Below are positions 9,155 through 17,490 of a stretch of 64,000 bases of DNA, piece by piece (the stretch's first letter is position 1; every line of letters begins with the position of its first letter). The translations under genes and the position numbers were made by a program. Under the pieces are notes generated by a model that worked only from the letters and a program-made list of their open reading frames with translations, was not told the DNA's origin and made no database searches. Source of the stretch: Chitinophagaceae bacterium (GTDB taxonomy: Bacteria > Bacteroidota > Bacteroidia > Chitinophagales > Chitinophagaceae). The DNA is taken from assembly GCA_023957755.1 (NCBI GenBank), contig JAMLGT010000009.1, positions 1 to 64,000 on the forward strand, given 5' to 3'.

Positions 9155-9541
9155 TTACCCTTTAAGAAGTTCTCTTTCTATTTCGTCCATTTGCACAATG
9201 TCCCAGGCTTCGCTTTCCGTAGGAGTATAGTTCAGCTCATCCAAAAAGTCCTTTTCTTTGAGGAATTGTATCACCTCACCTGAAAAACAACAGAATACCA
9301 TTGAGGCATTTTGCTCATAGAATGTACGCTGAATCCGGGCCATTTCTTCCACAAACGCTGAATCTATACTTTTTGTTTCGCTAAAGTCCAAAATCAGATT
9401 TTTCACCGGTGCCTCAAGGTAAGGCATGACCAATTCTGTTAATGATGCTGCCATATTTTCAGCTAGCTTCGGCTCTTCTAGCTTTATGACATGCATCTTT
9501 TCTTTGGTACTAATTTTGAAATTGAGTTTACTGTGAGCCAT
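9155..9541 (-). CDS. STAS-domain protein
   Basis: A 128-aa protein from the ATG giving MAHSKLNF; the frame is open further upstream to 9595 but that extension is unlike the family. The body resembles an anti-sigma-factor-antagonist STAS fold: an opening beta-strand pair, NLILDFSETKSIDSAFVEEM (the usual D-S switch region, with Ser at IDSAF) and a final helix-rich part. STAS proteins act in partner-switching or as regulatory modules. No anti-sigma kinase or phosphatase is nearby, so the partner is unknown. It is the first gene of a two-gene unit with rnz. Confidence 0.75.
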   Translation of the reverse strand: MAHSKLNFKISTKEKMHVIKLEEPKLAENMAASLTELVMPYLEAPVKNLILDFSETKSIDSAFVEEMARIQRTFYEQNASMVFCCFSGEVIQFLKEKDFLDELNYTPTESEAWDIVQMDEIERELLKG

Positions 9542-9771
9542 GACGGAAGATGAATAGGGGTTCTGCATCAAAGATATATTAAAAAGGAGGAGCATGAAAA
9601 ATCTTGTAGCATCATTTCTGGATTAATTTTTAGGCTTCAGGAAGAAACATCAGATTTTTCTGCTTTTTAACGTTAGATTAGTAACCTTTGATTGTGCTTC
9701 GTATTCATATTATAAAGTGGTGAATTGATTTATTTTATTATTATTGTAAAGCATTTTAAAGACTAATCCCT

Positions 9772-12303
9772 ATGGATAATAATTTTTCAACACAAGTAAA
9801 GGAAATTATTTCCTACAGTCGGGAGGAAGCGCTCAGGCTGGGAAATGATTTTATCGGAACAGAACATCTGGTACTGGGCCTTATAAGGGATGGCGAAAAC
9901 ACAGCATTGAAGATTCTGAAATCTCTGAATGTGGATTTGTATGAACTTCGGAAAGAAATAGAATTAGCAGTAAAGGACAAGACCGGAAAGAACATCAACA
10001 ATATCAATTCTTTGCCATTGACCAAGCAGGCAGAGAAGGTAATTAGAATTACCGTATTGGAAGCCAAGACCAACAAAAGCCCACTTGTGGAAAGTGAGCA
10101 CCTGATGTTGTCAATCCTCAAAAACAAAGAGAATATTGCCACTCAGATACTGAATCAGTTTGATGTGGATTACGATATCTTCCGTACGGAACTTGGCTTT
10201 GTAAAGACAGATACAAAAGCAGAATATCCTGAAGAAGAAAGTGAAGAGTTTGAAGATGAAAAGAAGTATGCAGCCAAGCCTAAACAGGGAACAGGACAGG
10301 GTAAATCCAAAACTCCTGTGCTCGATAACTTTGGAAGAGACATCACTCGCATGGCCGAACAAGGTACCCTTGATCCTATTGTAGGCCGTGAAACAGAAAT
10401 TGAAAGAGTGTCGCAAATCCTCAGCCGCCGCAAAAAGAACAACCCGATTCTGATCGGCGAACCCGGTGTGGGTAAGACAGCAATTGTCGAAGGCCTCGCA
10501 CTGCGCATTGTGCAGCGGAAGGTAAGTCGTGTTCTTTTTGATAAGAGGGTGGTTTCATTGGATCTGGCAGCTCTTGTGGCAGGTACCAAATATCGCGGAC
10601 AGTTCGAAGAGAGGATGAAGGCTATCATGAATGAACTAGAGAAAAACAGAGATGTCATTCTTTTTATAGATGAAATTCATACAATCGTAGGTGCCGGTGG
10701 TGCCAGCGGTTCGCTTGATGCGTCTAATATCTTCAAGCCGGCTTTGTCAAGAGGTGAATTACAATGTATTGGCGCCAGCACGCTTGATGAATACAGAATG
10801 TATATTGAAAAGGATGGTGCACTTGACAGAAGGTTTCAGAAAGTGATGGTAGAGCAGCCTTCGGTAGATGAAACAATTGAGATTCTAAATAATATTAAAG
10901 GTAAGTACGAAGATTTTCACAGTGTGGTGTACGACAATGAAGCGATTGAGGCCTGTGTACGGTTGAGCGACAGATATATGACTGACAGGCTGTTGCCGGA
11001 TAAGGCCATTGATGTGATGGATGAAGTGGGAGCCAGAGTACACCTGAAGAATATCAAGGTGCCACAGGAAGTGTTGGATCTTGAAAAGAAGATTGATGAG
11101 ATAAAGCAGGAAAAGTATCGGGTGGTGAAGAGCCAGCGTTTTGAGGAAGCTGCTTCGCTTCGGGATACCGAAAAGAGGTGGCAGGAAGAGTTGGAGGCTG
11201 CTAAAGCAAAGTGGGAAGAAGAAAGCAAACACAAGAAATATCCGATTAATGAGGAAGCCATTGCAGAGGTAGTTTGCATGATGACAGGGATTCCGGTGAA
11301 GAGAATGGTACAGGCTGAGACTGAAAAGCTCCGCAGAATGGCGGATGACCTCAAAGGTGCGGTAGTAGGTCAGGATGATGCAATCACTAAAGTGGTTAAA
11401 GCTATCCAGCGTAACCGCGTAGGGTTAAAAGATCCTAAAAAGCCGATTGGGTCATTTATCTTCCTGGGGCCAACGGGCGTGGGTAAGACAGAGTTGGCAC
11501 GCGCACTGGCCAGATATCTGTTTGACAGCGACGATGCGCTTATCAGAATAGATATGAGTGAGTATATGGAGAAGTTTACTGTTTCAAGACTTATTGGTGC
11601 GCCTCCCGGATACGTTGGATACGAGGAAGGTGGTCAGCTTACTGAAAAGGTTAGACGTAAACCATATAGTGTCATCCTTCTGGATGAAATAGAGAAAGCA
11701 CACCCTGATATTTACAATATTCTGTTACAGGTGCTGGATGATGGACAGTTGACAGATGGTCTGGGTAGAAAAGTGGACTTCAAGAATACGATGATCATCA
11801 TGACCTCCAATATCGGAGCTCGTCAATTGAAAGATTTTGGAGATGGCGTGGGGTTCACAACGGCCTCCAGAGTGAAGAATGTAGATGAAAATAATAAGGC
11901 GGTTATCGAGAAGGCGCTGAAACGTACATTTAGCCCCGAGTTCCTCAACCGTATCGACGATGTCATCATCTTTAACCAGCTTACAGAGGCAGATATTTTT
12001 GCCATCATTGATATTCTAATGAAGGATGTGACCGCAAGGCTAGATAATCTGGGCCTGAAACTGGAACTTACCGAGGAGGCAAAGAAATTCCTTTCTGAGA
12101 AGGGCTACGACTCGCAGTTTGGCGCAAGGCCATTGCACAGGGCAATTCAGAAATACCTGGAAGATCCGCTGGCTGAGGAAATTTTGAATATGAGTGTAAA
12201 GAATGGTGATGTGCTTAAGGCAGATCTGGACAAGGAAAATTCAAAATTAGTATTTGAGGTAAAGTCAGGTGCTAAGAAAGAGAAGCCTACAAGTGTAAAA
12301 TAA
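9772..12303 (+). CDS. clpC: ATP-dependent Clp protease ATP-binding subunit ClpC
   Basis: HSP100/ClpC unfoldase that feeds substrates to ClpP. The 843-aa protein has two Clp N repeats (about residues 1-145), an acidic linker, AAA domain 1 with Walker A GEPGVGKT and Walker B LFIDEIH, a UVR-like coiled segment (RFEEAASLRDTEKRW), AAA domain 2 with GPTGVGKT and VILLDEIEKAHP, and the ClpB D2-small domain (QFGARPLHRAIQKYLEDPLA). The UVR segment and N domain point to ClpC rather than ClpA or ClpB. It is a single gene closed by a terminator. The 176-bp upstream gap is shared with the divergent STAS-rnz unit; no CtsR site was recognised. Confidence 0.95.
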   Translation: MDNNFSTQVKEIISYSREEALRLGNDFIGTEHLVLGLIRDGENTALKILKSLNVDLYELRKEIELAVKDKTGKNINNINSLPLTKQAEKVIRITVLEAKTNKSPLVESEHLMLSILKNKENIATQILNQFDVDYDIFRTELGFVKTDTKAEYPEEESEEFEDEKKYAAKPKQGTGQGKSKTPVLDNFGRDITRMAEQGTLDPIVGRETEIERVSQILSRRKKNNPILIGEPGVGKTAIVEGLALRIVQRKVSRVLFDKRVVSLDLAALVAGTKYRGQFEERMKAIMNELEKNRDVILFIDEIHTIVGAGGASGSLDASNIFKPALSRGELQCIGASTLDEYRMYIEKDGALDRRFQKVMVEQPSVDETIEILNNIKGKYEDFHSVVYDNEAIEACVRLSDRYMTDRLLPDKAIDVMDEVGARVHLKNIKVPQEVLDLEKKIDEIKQEKYRVVKSQRFEEAASLRDTEKRWQEELEAAKAKWEEESKHKKYPINEEAIAEVVCMMTGIPVKRMVQAETEKLRRMADDLKGAVVGQDDAITKVVKAIQRNRVGLKDPKKPIGSFIFLGPTGVGKTELARALARYLFDSDDALIRIDMSEYMEKFTVSRLIGAPPGYVGYEEGGQLTEKVRRKPYSVILLDEIEKAHPDIYNILLQVLDDGQLTDGLGRKVDFKNTMIIMTSNIGARQLKDFGDGVGFTTASRVKNVDENNKAVIEKALKRTFSPEFLNRIDDVIIFNQLTEADIFAIIDILMKDVTARLDNLGLKLELTEEAKKFLSEKGYDSQFGARPLHRAIQKYLEDPLAEEILNMSVKNGDVLKADLDKENSKLVFEVKSGAKKEKPTSVK

Positions 12304-12322
12304 CTGATTTGTCAACCATGAG

Positions 12323-12350
12323 AAAATCCCGGTCGTTTCCGGGGTTTTTT
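12323..12350 (+). terminator. Intrinsic terminator after clpC
   Basis: Stem AAAATCCCGG / CCGGGGTTTT with loop TCGTTT and a run of six T, 20 bp past the clpC stop. Confidence 0.85.
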
Positions 12351-12409
12351 ATGCCCTGAGGTTCCGGCAGGCAGTTGATTTGTTTTAACTTTACACACAA
12401 AAAAAGAAT

Positions 12410-13306
12410 ATGGCTATATCGAGAGTCGCAGTAGTAGGAGCCGGCACTATGGGTAACGGGATCGCACACGTGTTTGCCCAATATGGATATCCGGTGACAT
12501 TAATAGATGTAAGTGACGACCAACTTTCCAGAGCCTTAGATACTATCGGAAGGAATCTGGATCGTCAAATTAAGAAGGGAGTATTGCAGGAGGCGGATAA
12601 GACAAAGACACTCCAGAATATTGTTACAGGAAACTATATTCCCGGTAATGTGGGTGAGGCTGATTTGATAGTAGAGGCTGCCACAGAAAACGAAGCACTC
12701 AAATTGAAAATTTTTAAAGAGATTGATGCTTCAGCAAAGCAGGGAGCCGTGCTTGCCAGCAACACCTCCTCGATCTCGATTACTAAGATTGCTGCTGTAA
12801 CATGGCGCCCCGGCCGGGTGGTGGGAATGCACTTTATGAATCCGGTTCCGATGATGAAACTTGTGGAGGTAATAAGTGGTTATCATACCGAGAAGGCTGT
12901 AGTAGATGAAGTAGTGGCGCTAAGCAAAGCATTAGATAAGGTGCCTTGTGTGGTGAACGACTACCCGGGCTTCATCGCTAACAGAATATTGATGCCCATG
13001 ATCAATGAAGCTGCTTATGCGCTCCATGAAGGTGTTTCGGGAGTAGCAGAGATAGATACCATTATGAAACTGGGAATGGCGCATCCGATGGGACCATTGC
13101 AACTGGCTGATTTTATAGGCCTCGATGTCTGTTGTTCTATTCTCAATGTGATGTATGAGGGATTTAAGAATCCCAAGTATGCGCCCTGTCCACTATTGGT
13201 AAATATGGTTGCAGCAGGTAATCTGGGCAAGAAATCAGGGAGTGGCTTCTATGATTATTCCGGAGAGGGTAAGGATCTGGTAATTAATAGCGTCTTCTTA
13301 AAGTAA
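12410..13306 (+). CDS. 3-hydroxybutyryl-CoA dehydrogenase
   Basis: NAD-dependent 3-hydroxyacyl-CoA dehydrogenase of 298 aa, the size of the short single-function Hbd/PaaH type. The Rossmann motif GAGTMG is at residues 10-15. GMHFMNPVPMMKLVEV carries the catalytic His, NDYPGFIANRILMPMINEA is the family signature, and DTIMKLGMAHPMGPLQLADFIGLD is in the C-terminal helical domain. It would act in beta-oxidation, butyrate-type or phenylacetate catabolism. No companion thiolase or enoyl-CoA hydratase is adjacent, so the pathway is not fixed by context. Confidence 0.92.
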   Translation: MAISRVAVVGAGTMGNGIAHVFAQYGYPVTLIDVSDDQLSRALDTIGRNLDRQIKKGVLQEADKTKTLQNIVTGNYIPGNVGEADLIVEAATENEALKLKIFKEIDASAKQGAVLASNTSSISITKIAAVTWRPGRVVGMHFMNPVPMMKLVEVISGYHTEKAVVDEVVALSKALDKVPCVVNDYPGFIANRILMPMINEAAYALHEGVSGVAEIDTIMKLGMAHPMGPLQLADFIGLDVCCSILNVMYEGFKNPKYAPCPLLVNMVAAGNLGKKSGSGFYDYSGEGKDLVINSVFLK

Positions 13307-13423
13307 TGCTTTCGTTGTCCTACAGGGAATAGCATGGCTTTAGTCCGTAGAAGTGGCGCGTTATCCACTATTCATAACCCGGGTGTTGCCTTCCAAAGAG
13401 TGACATTTAGTTGAAGCGCACAT

Positions 13424-13759
13424 TCAGGGTTCATGTGTAATGCTTTTAGAGAATACGTTAATAACAATAACTCCTAAAACAATCAGCGATAATCCTATGA
13501 TAGATGGGAGGTCAAGTTTCTGCTTAAAAATAAAGTACGCCGTCAGTGCAATCAATACTGTACCTATACCTGACCATAACGCATAGGCAATCCCAACAGA
13601 CATACTTTTCAGGGTAAGCGATAGAAAATAAAATGCAATCCCATACCCGAGAATGACGATAATTGAGGGAACAAGTTTGCTAAACCCTTCAGAATACTTT
13701 AGAGCAGAAGTGGCAATTACTTCAGATATGATGGCTATCATCAGGAAAATCCATTTCAT
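13424..13759 (-). CDS. Small multidrug resistance (SMR) family efflux pump
   Basis: A 111-aa protein with four membrane helices. The conserved membrane glutamate is E13 ([10 protein letters not shown]), and [15 protein letters not shown] in helix 3 is the EmrE/Qac signature rather than the SugE/Gdx one. Such pumps export quaternary ammonium or guanidinium-type cations by proton exchange as homo- or heterodimers. It stands alone, next to the oppositely placed hbd gene. The exact substrate is not predictable from the sequence. Confidence 0.88.
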   Translation of the reverse strand: MKWIFLMIAIISEVIATSALKYSEGFSKLVPSIIVILGYGIAFYFLSLTLKSMSVGIAYALWSGIGTVLIALTAYFIFKQKLDLPSIIGLSLIVLGVIVINVFSKSITHEP

Positions 13760-13837
13760 GGGAATCGTGTTTTTTTTTGATTGGTCTTTAAAATTTTCTG
13801 TAAATCCTGAAACAGGTGTTACCTCTTGATCCGATTC

Positions 13838-14449
13838 TCAGCGGATACTCTTTATAGATTCATGCACTATCACATTATTAATCCGGTGGAGTTGATCTAC
13901 GATTTCGTCAAAAGAAGGTGCCGGTATGCCGGCTTTGATATGGCAGAAGAGTTGCAGTTCCTGTTCGGTTATTTCGCTTTGAGATTGTTTCAATATTTGA
14001 ATCACTTCGTGCAACTCTGCATAAGCACATTCGATGGAAACATTACGCAGAATGTATTTTTCTACGGTAGTAGTACATTGCAATACCAGGGATGCAGCAG
14101 TTTTATAGGAATTGGTCAATCTGGGAATCCCCAGCAATGTGCCGCCGAAATAACGTACTACAATCACAAGCGTATCAGTAAGATTTCGGGAGTCTATCTG
14201 GCCCAGTATGGGCCTGCCTGCAGTGCCTGAAGGTTCCCCATCATCATTTGCTCTGCTGTTAGAACCATCAGTTCCGAGCCGGTAGGCGAAGCAGTGGTGC
14301 GACGCTTTTGGGTGTAAACGCCGGAGGTCGTCAAGCCTTACTTTAAAGGTAGCCGTATTGGTGATGGGATAGGCGTATGCGATAAACTTACTTTCCAGCA
14401 TCTTAAACTCTGCAGTGGCTTCCTGTCCTATGGTCAGATAACTTTTCAT
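13838..14449 (-). CDS. yigZ: YigZ/IMPACT family protein
   Basis: A 203-aa protein with the UPF0029 (IMPACT) N-terminal domain: EFKMLESKFIAYAYP, ASHHCFAYRLG, DDGEPSGTAGRPIL and VVRYFGGTLLGIPRL are all diagnostic. A short C-terminal ferredoxin-like domain (DUF1949 type) follows. The frame extends to 14479, but the ATG at 14449 (MKSYLTI) fits the family. The bacterial function is unsettled; the eukaryotic relative IMPACT is a translation-stress regulator. It stands alone. Confidence 0.9.
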   Translation of the reverse strand: MKSYLTIGQEATAEFKMLESKFIAYAYPITNTATFKVRLDDLRRLHPKASHHCFAYRLGTDGSNSRANDDGEPSGTAGRPILGQIDSRNLTDTLVIVVRYFGGTLLGIPRLTNSYKTAASLVLQCTTTVEKYILRNVSIECAYAELHEVIQILKQSQSEITEQELQLFCHIKAGIPAPSFDEIVDQLHRINNVIVHESIKSIR

Positions 14450-14559
14450 TATTGTGCACCTTCCGTTCTTTCCTGACAAATATACCTTTGTATTTTCTTA
14501 CATTGCGTGTCTGTTAAATAAAGTATTGAACCATTGGTACATTTTATTCTGAATAAGAT

Positions 14560-15843
14560 ATGATGAAATTTGAAAACTCACTGGATTTTGCAAAGAGCCT
14601 TGACAAGGATAATCCATTGTCGTCCTACAGAGACGATTTTTATATTCCAATCCTAAATGATAAAGAGACCATCTATTTTGCGGGGAATGGTATTGGTTTA
14701 CAACCTAAAGGAGTGCAGGATGCCGTGTTGGATGAATTGGAAAACTGGGCAAGTTATGGCGTGATAGGAATGGAAAGCGGTAAGAACCCATGGGTGCATT
14801 ACAGCAAAAAATTTCCTGAAAAACTTGCGCCCATACTGGGAGCAGCACAATCTGAGATAGTGGTGATGGATCAGCTGACAGCTGATCTGCACTTGTTGCT
14901 TACCAGCTTTTATAAACCGGATGGCAGGCGGAAGAAAGTACTCATAGAGTGGAAGGCATTTCCATCTGCAGTGTATGCCGTGCAGTCGCACATGCTGTTG
15001 GCAGGTGTGTCGCTTGAAGAAAATCTGGTGGAGGTAGGTACCAGAGAAGGAGAGCGCTATACAAGAAATGAGGATATATTGTCGGCAATTGAAGCAGCCG
15101 GAGACGAATTGGCACTGGTGCTGATATCCGGTGTAAATTACTATTCAGGGCAGGTGTTTGATATGCAGGCTATTACAGAGGCTGCTCATAAAGCCGGTGC
15201 GCTTTGCGGATTCGATCTGGCGCATGCAGTCGGAAATGTGCCACTGAGGCTCCATGACTGGAATGTGGATTTTGGAGTGTGGTGCTCCTACAAGTATCTG
15301 AATGGTGGGCCTGGAGCTATTGGAGGGCTATTTGTTCATGAGCGGCATTTCAAAGGAAGCCCATTACCCAGACTCGCAGGTTTCTTTGGGGCAGATGAAA
15401 AAGCCGGGTATCAGTTTAAAAAAGATTTCATACCCAAATCGGGTGCAGCGGGGTGGCAGCTAACTGTACCTCCGGTATTGAGCCTGTCCGTTTTAGAAGC
15501 CTCGCTGGAGTTTTTTGAAAGTGCCGGATTCGACAATATTGTTGAAGGAGGAAAGAGGCTTTCCTCCTATCTGTTGTTCATTTTGAATGACATTTTAAAA
15601 AATACGCAGTCCAAACCATTTGAAATTGTCACTCCTACAGGAGAAGGTGATCATGGCTGCCAGATATCGCTCTACCTGGGTGCAGATGGCAAGCATAAAT
15701 TCGACATGCTTCGCAATAACAGAGTGATCATCACCGGATTTCCTGATCATGTGGTGAGAGTGGCGCCTGTGCCTTTATATAATACTTACGAAGAGGTATT
15801 TCTCTTTGGGAAGATATTAGAGCATATCCTGATTGCGCATTAG
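14560..15843 (+). CDS. kynU: Kynureninase
   Basis: PLP enzyme that splits L-kynurenine (or 3-hydroxykynurenine) into anthranilate (or 3-hydroxyanthranilate) and alanine. It is 427 aa, the family length. IYFAGNGIGLQP at the start, GKNPWVHYSKKFP, DLAHAVGNVPL, and the PLP lysine in CSYKYLNGGPG (K245) are typical. Two adjacent ATGs (14560, 14563) are possible starts. No kynurenine monooxygenase or tryptophan dioxygenase gene is in the window, so it may depend on genes elsewhere. Confidence 0.94.
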   Translation: MMKFENSLDFAKSLDKDNPLSSYRDDFYIPILNDKETIYFAGNGIGLQPKGVQDAVLDELENWASYGVIGMESGKNPWVHYSKKFPEKLAPILGAAQSEIVVMDQLTADLHLLLTSFYKPDGRRKKVLIEWKAFPSAVYAVQSHMLLAGVSLEENLVEVGTREGERYTRNEDILSAIEAAGDELALVLISGVNYYSGQVFDMQAITEAAHKAGALCGFDLAHAVGNVPLRLHDWNVDFGVWCSYKYLNGGPGAIGGLFVHERHFKGSPLPRLAGFFGADEKAGYQFKKDFIPKSGAAGWQLTVPPVLSLSVLEASLEFFESAGFDNIVEGGKRLSSYLLFILNDILKNTQSKPFEIVTPTGEGDHGCQISLYLGADGKHKFDMLRNNRVIITGFPDHVVRVAPVPLYNTYEEVFLFGKILEHILIAH

Positions 15844-15869
15844 GGCAGGTAGGGGCCATACTCTATTTT

Positions 15870-16643
15870 TTATCTGCCCACCTTCTTAAACTTTAATGCA
15901 GGCACTTCTTTGTTGAACAAGGTAAGTGTATCACCGGATACCTCATACCTGTCTGCTTCGTTGAAGAATTTTAAGAAAAACTGTTCACCGTCTCCGGGGC
16001 ACGCTTTCAGTGTCATAGGGCCGGCATTAAATATTTTTTCTCCCGGTTTGCGGTTGTATGAAGCGCTGAAGCCGTTGCAGCCGGTAAATCCGTGAAAGGA
16101 AGTCCTTCCCTGATAGAATTGGATAAAGGGCTTCTCTTCGGGATACAGCGCATTGAATATGATCCTTGGGCCTGTAAGGTAATAGAGTTCCCATTTGCCT
16201 GCAAGATCATCAGGCACTACATTGCTTTCTTCAAATTCGGCTACAGCCTGACCATTACTGGTGAGCACCAGTTTATTGTCTATAAACTGATATCCGTTTA
16301 CTTTCTCAAGTGTCTGGAAAAATTTATTTTCCCACTGGTTCACCTCTTCTTCGCAAGCCATTTTAGTGCTTCCCAGCGGGCCCAGCTTCAGATCGTTACC
16401 GGAAGTGGTGAAGTTTCCGAAAAACCTGTTGCATCCACCGATGCCGTTTACCTGCCCTTTTTCGTGAAACTCTATTAAAATATTGTTGGTTGATTTCAGG
16501 TTATATATCTCATCATTAAGAGATACAAGATCCCATTTCTGATAAAGGTTATTTAAAGAGTCTTTCACAGCGATTGTTTTTTTAGAACTTGTGCATGCAC
16601 TTAAAAGAAGTACTGTGCAAAGTCCGTAGAATACCGGTTTCAT
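15870..16643 (-). CDS. Lipoprotein with two META domains
   Basis: A 257-aa lipoprotein with lipobox LLLSAC (lipidated C17). Two META/HslJ-type domains follow: the first at about residues 35-125 with INGIGGCNRFFG-like and LGSTKMACE elements, the second at about 145-255 with FTGCNGFSASY and MTLKACPGDGEQF. HslJ-like META domains are secreted or periplasmic and linked to heat or novobiocin resistance in E. coli, but no biochemical role is known. It stands alone between kynU and mntR. Confidence 0.88.
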   Translation of the reverse strand: MKPVFYGLCTVLLLSACTSSKKTIAVKDSLNNLYQKWDLVSLNDEIYNLKSTNNILIEFHEKGQVNGIGGCNRFFGNFTTSGNDLKLGPLGSTKMACEEEVNQWENKFFQTLEKVNGYQFIDNKLVLTSNGQAVAEFEESNVVPDDLAGKWELYYLTGPRIIFNALYPEEKPFIQFYQGRTSFHGFTGCNGFSASYNRKPGEKIFNAGPMTLKACPGDGEQFFLKFFNEADRYEVSGDTLTLFNKEVPALKFKKVGR

Positions 16644-16729
16644 AATTCATATGTTTTATTAATGCGGTAAAGATGGGAAGAATCCTTCTGAAGTTGCAAT
16701 TCTTTTATTTGTTATGAAATATTTTGCTT

Positions 16730-17398
16730 TTAGGTACCTGAAGCTATTTCAGCAAATAATTCTTCACAAACAGGGCGGCTGAGCAATAATTCTTTCTTGC
16801 CGTGCTTCAGCTTCATACTGCCGTCGTATTCTTCTTTTTCTAAAATATTAAGCACCGTTCCCAAGCCAATATTTTTTCGGTTAAGGAATTTCAAAAAATC
16901 GTCTTCTGAGCGTGCCAAGCCGGTGATTACAACTGATTCGCCGGAATTAAAGTCGCATAATGGGTGGCGGACAGCTTGTTTAATGTTTCCGGCTCTGTCC
17001 GGAATGGGCGAGCCATGTGGATCGTGTTCGGGGAATCCCAGCATTTCATCCATCTTCTTGAAAAATACCGGTGAATTGATATGTTCAATCTGTTCCGCAA
17101 TATCATGCACTTCCTCCCACCCGAATTTCATTACCTCTACCAGGAACATCTCTGTCAGCCGGTGTTTTCTGATGATCAGCCCTGCTTCTTTTTTCCCTTT
17201 TTCTGTGAGATGAATGGGCTTGTATTTTTCGTATTTGACCAGTCTGTCTGCAGCCAGCTTTTGCATCATACTGGTTACAGTGGGCATCTTAAGTCCCAGT
17301 TTTTGTGCAAGCTCGTTGATAGAAACATTTTCTTTGTCGATACTCATCAGGTAGAGTGTTTTCAGATAATTCTCTTTAGTATGTGAATGTAGCGACAT
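16730..17398 (-). CDS. mntR: DtxR/MntR-family metal-dependent repressor
   Basis: A 222-aa iron/manganese-responsive repressor. An N-terminal winged helix (residues about 1-65, INELAQKLGLKMPTVTSMMQKL) is followed by the metal-binding dimerisation domain (HRLTEMFLVEVMKFGWEEVHDIAEQIEHI and FPEHDPHGSPIP) and a C-terminal SH3/FeoA-like domain. It is divergent from the Nramp transporter gene mntH, and the shared gap holds an inverted repeat of DtxR-family type, so it very likely controls both genes in response to Mn or Fe. The preference between the two metals is inferred from the neighbour. Confidence 0.9.
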   Translation of the reverse strand: MSLHSHTKENYLKTLYLMSIDKENVSINELAQKLGLKMPTVTSMMQKLAADRLVKYEKYKPIHLTEKGKKEAGLIIRKHRLTEMFLVEVMKFGWEEVHDIAEQIEHINSPVFFKKMDEMLGFPEHDPHGSPIPDRAGNIKQAVRHPLCDFNSGESVVITGLARSEDDFLKFLNRKNIGLGTVLNILEKEEYDGSMKLKHGKKELLLSRPVCEELFAEIASGT

Positions 17399-17427
17399 GA
17401 AAAAAATGATAATTGGGTGTAAAGTAA

Positions 17428-17467
17428 CAAAAATAAAAACTTAGATGCGTCTAATAATATATATTTG
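17428..17467. promoter_or_regulatory. Divergent mntR/mntH promoters with DtxR-type operator
   Basis: A near-perfect inverted repeat TTAGATGCGTCTAA (17441-17454, 12 of 14 positions symmetric) lies between two exact -7 boxes: TATATTTG on the plus strand (17460-17467) for mntH and TATTTTTG on the minus strand (17435-17428) for mntR. The operator covers the -33 region of both promoters, so a bound repressor would block both. The element resembles DtxR/MntR-family operators (TTAG...CTAA). Confidence 0.7.
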
Positions 17468-17490
17468 CAAATAAAACAATTATCGTGACT

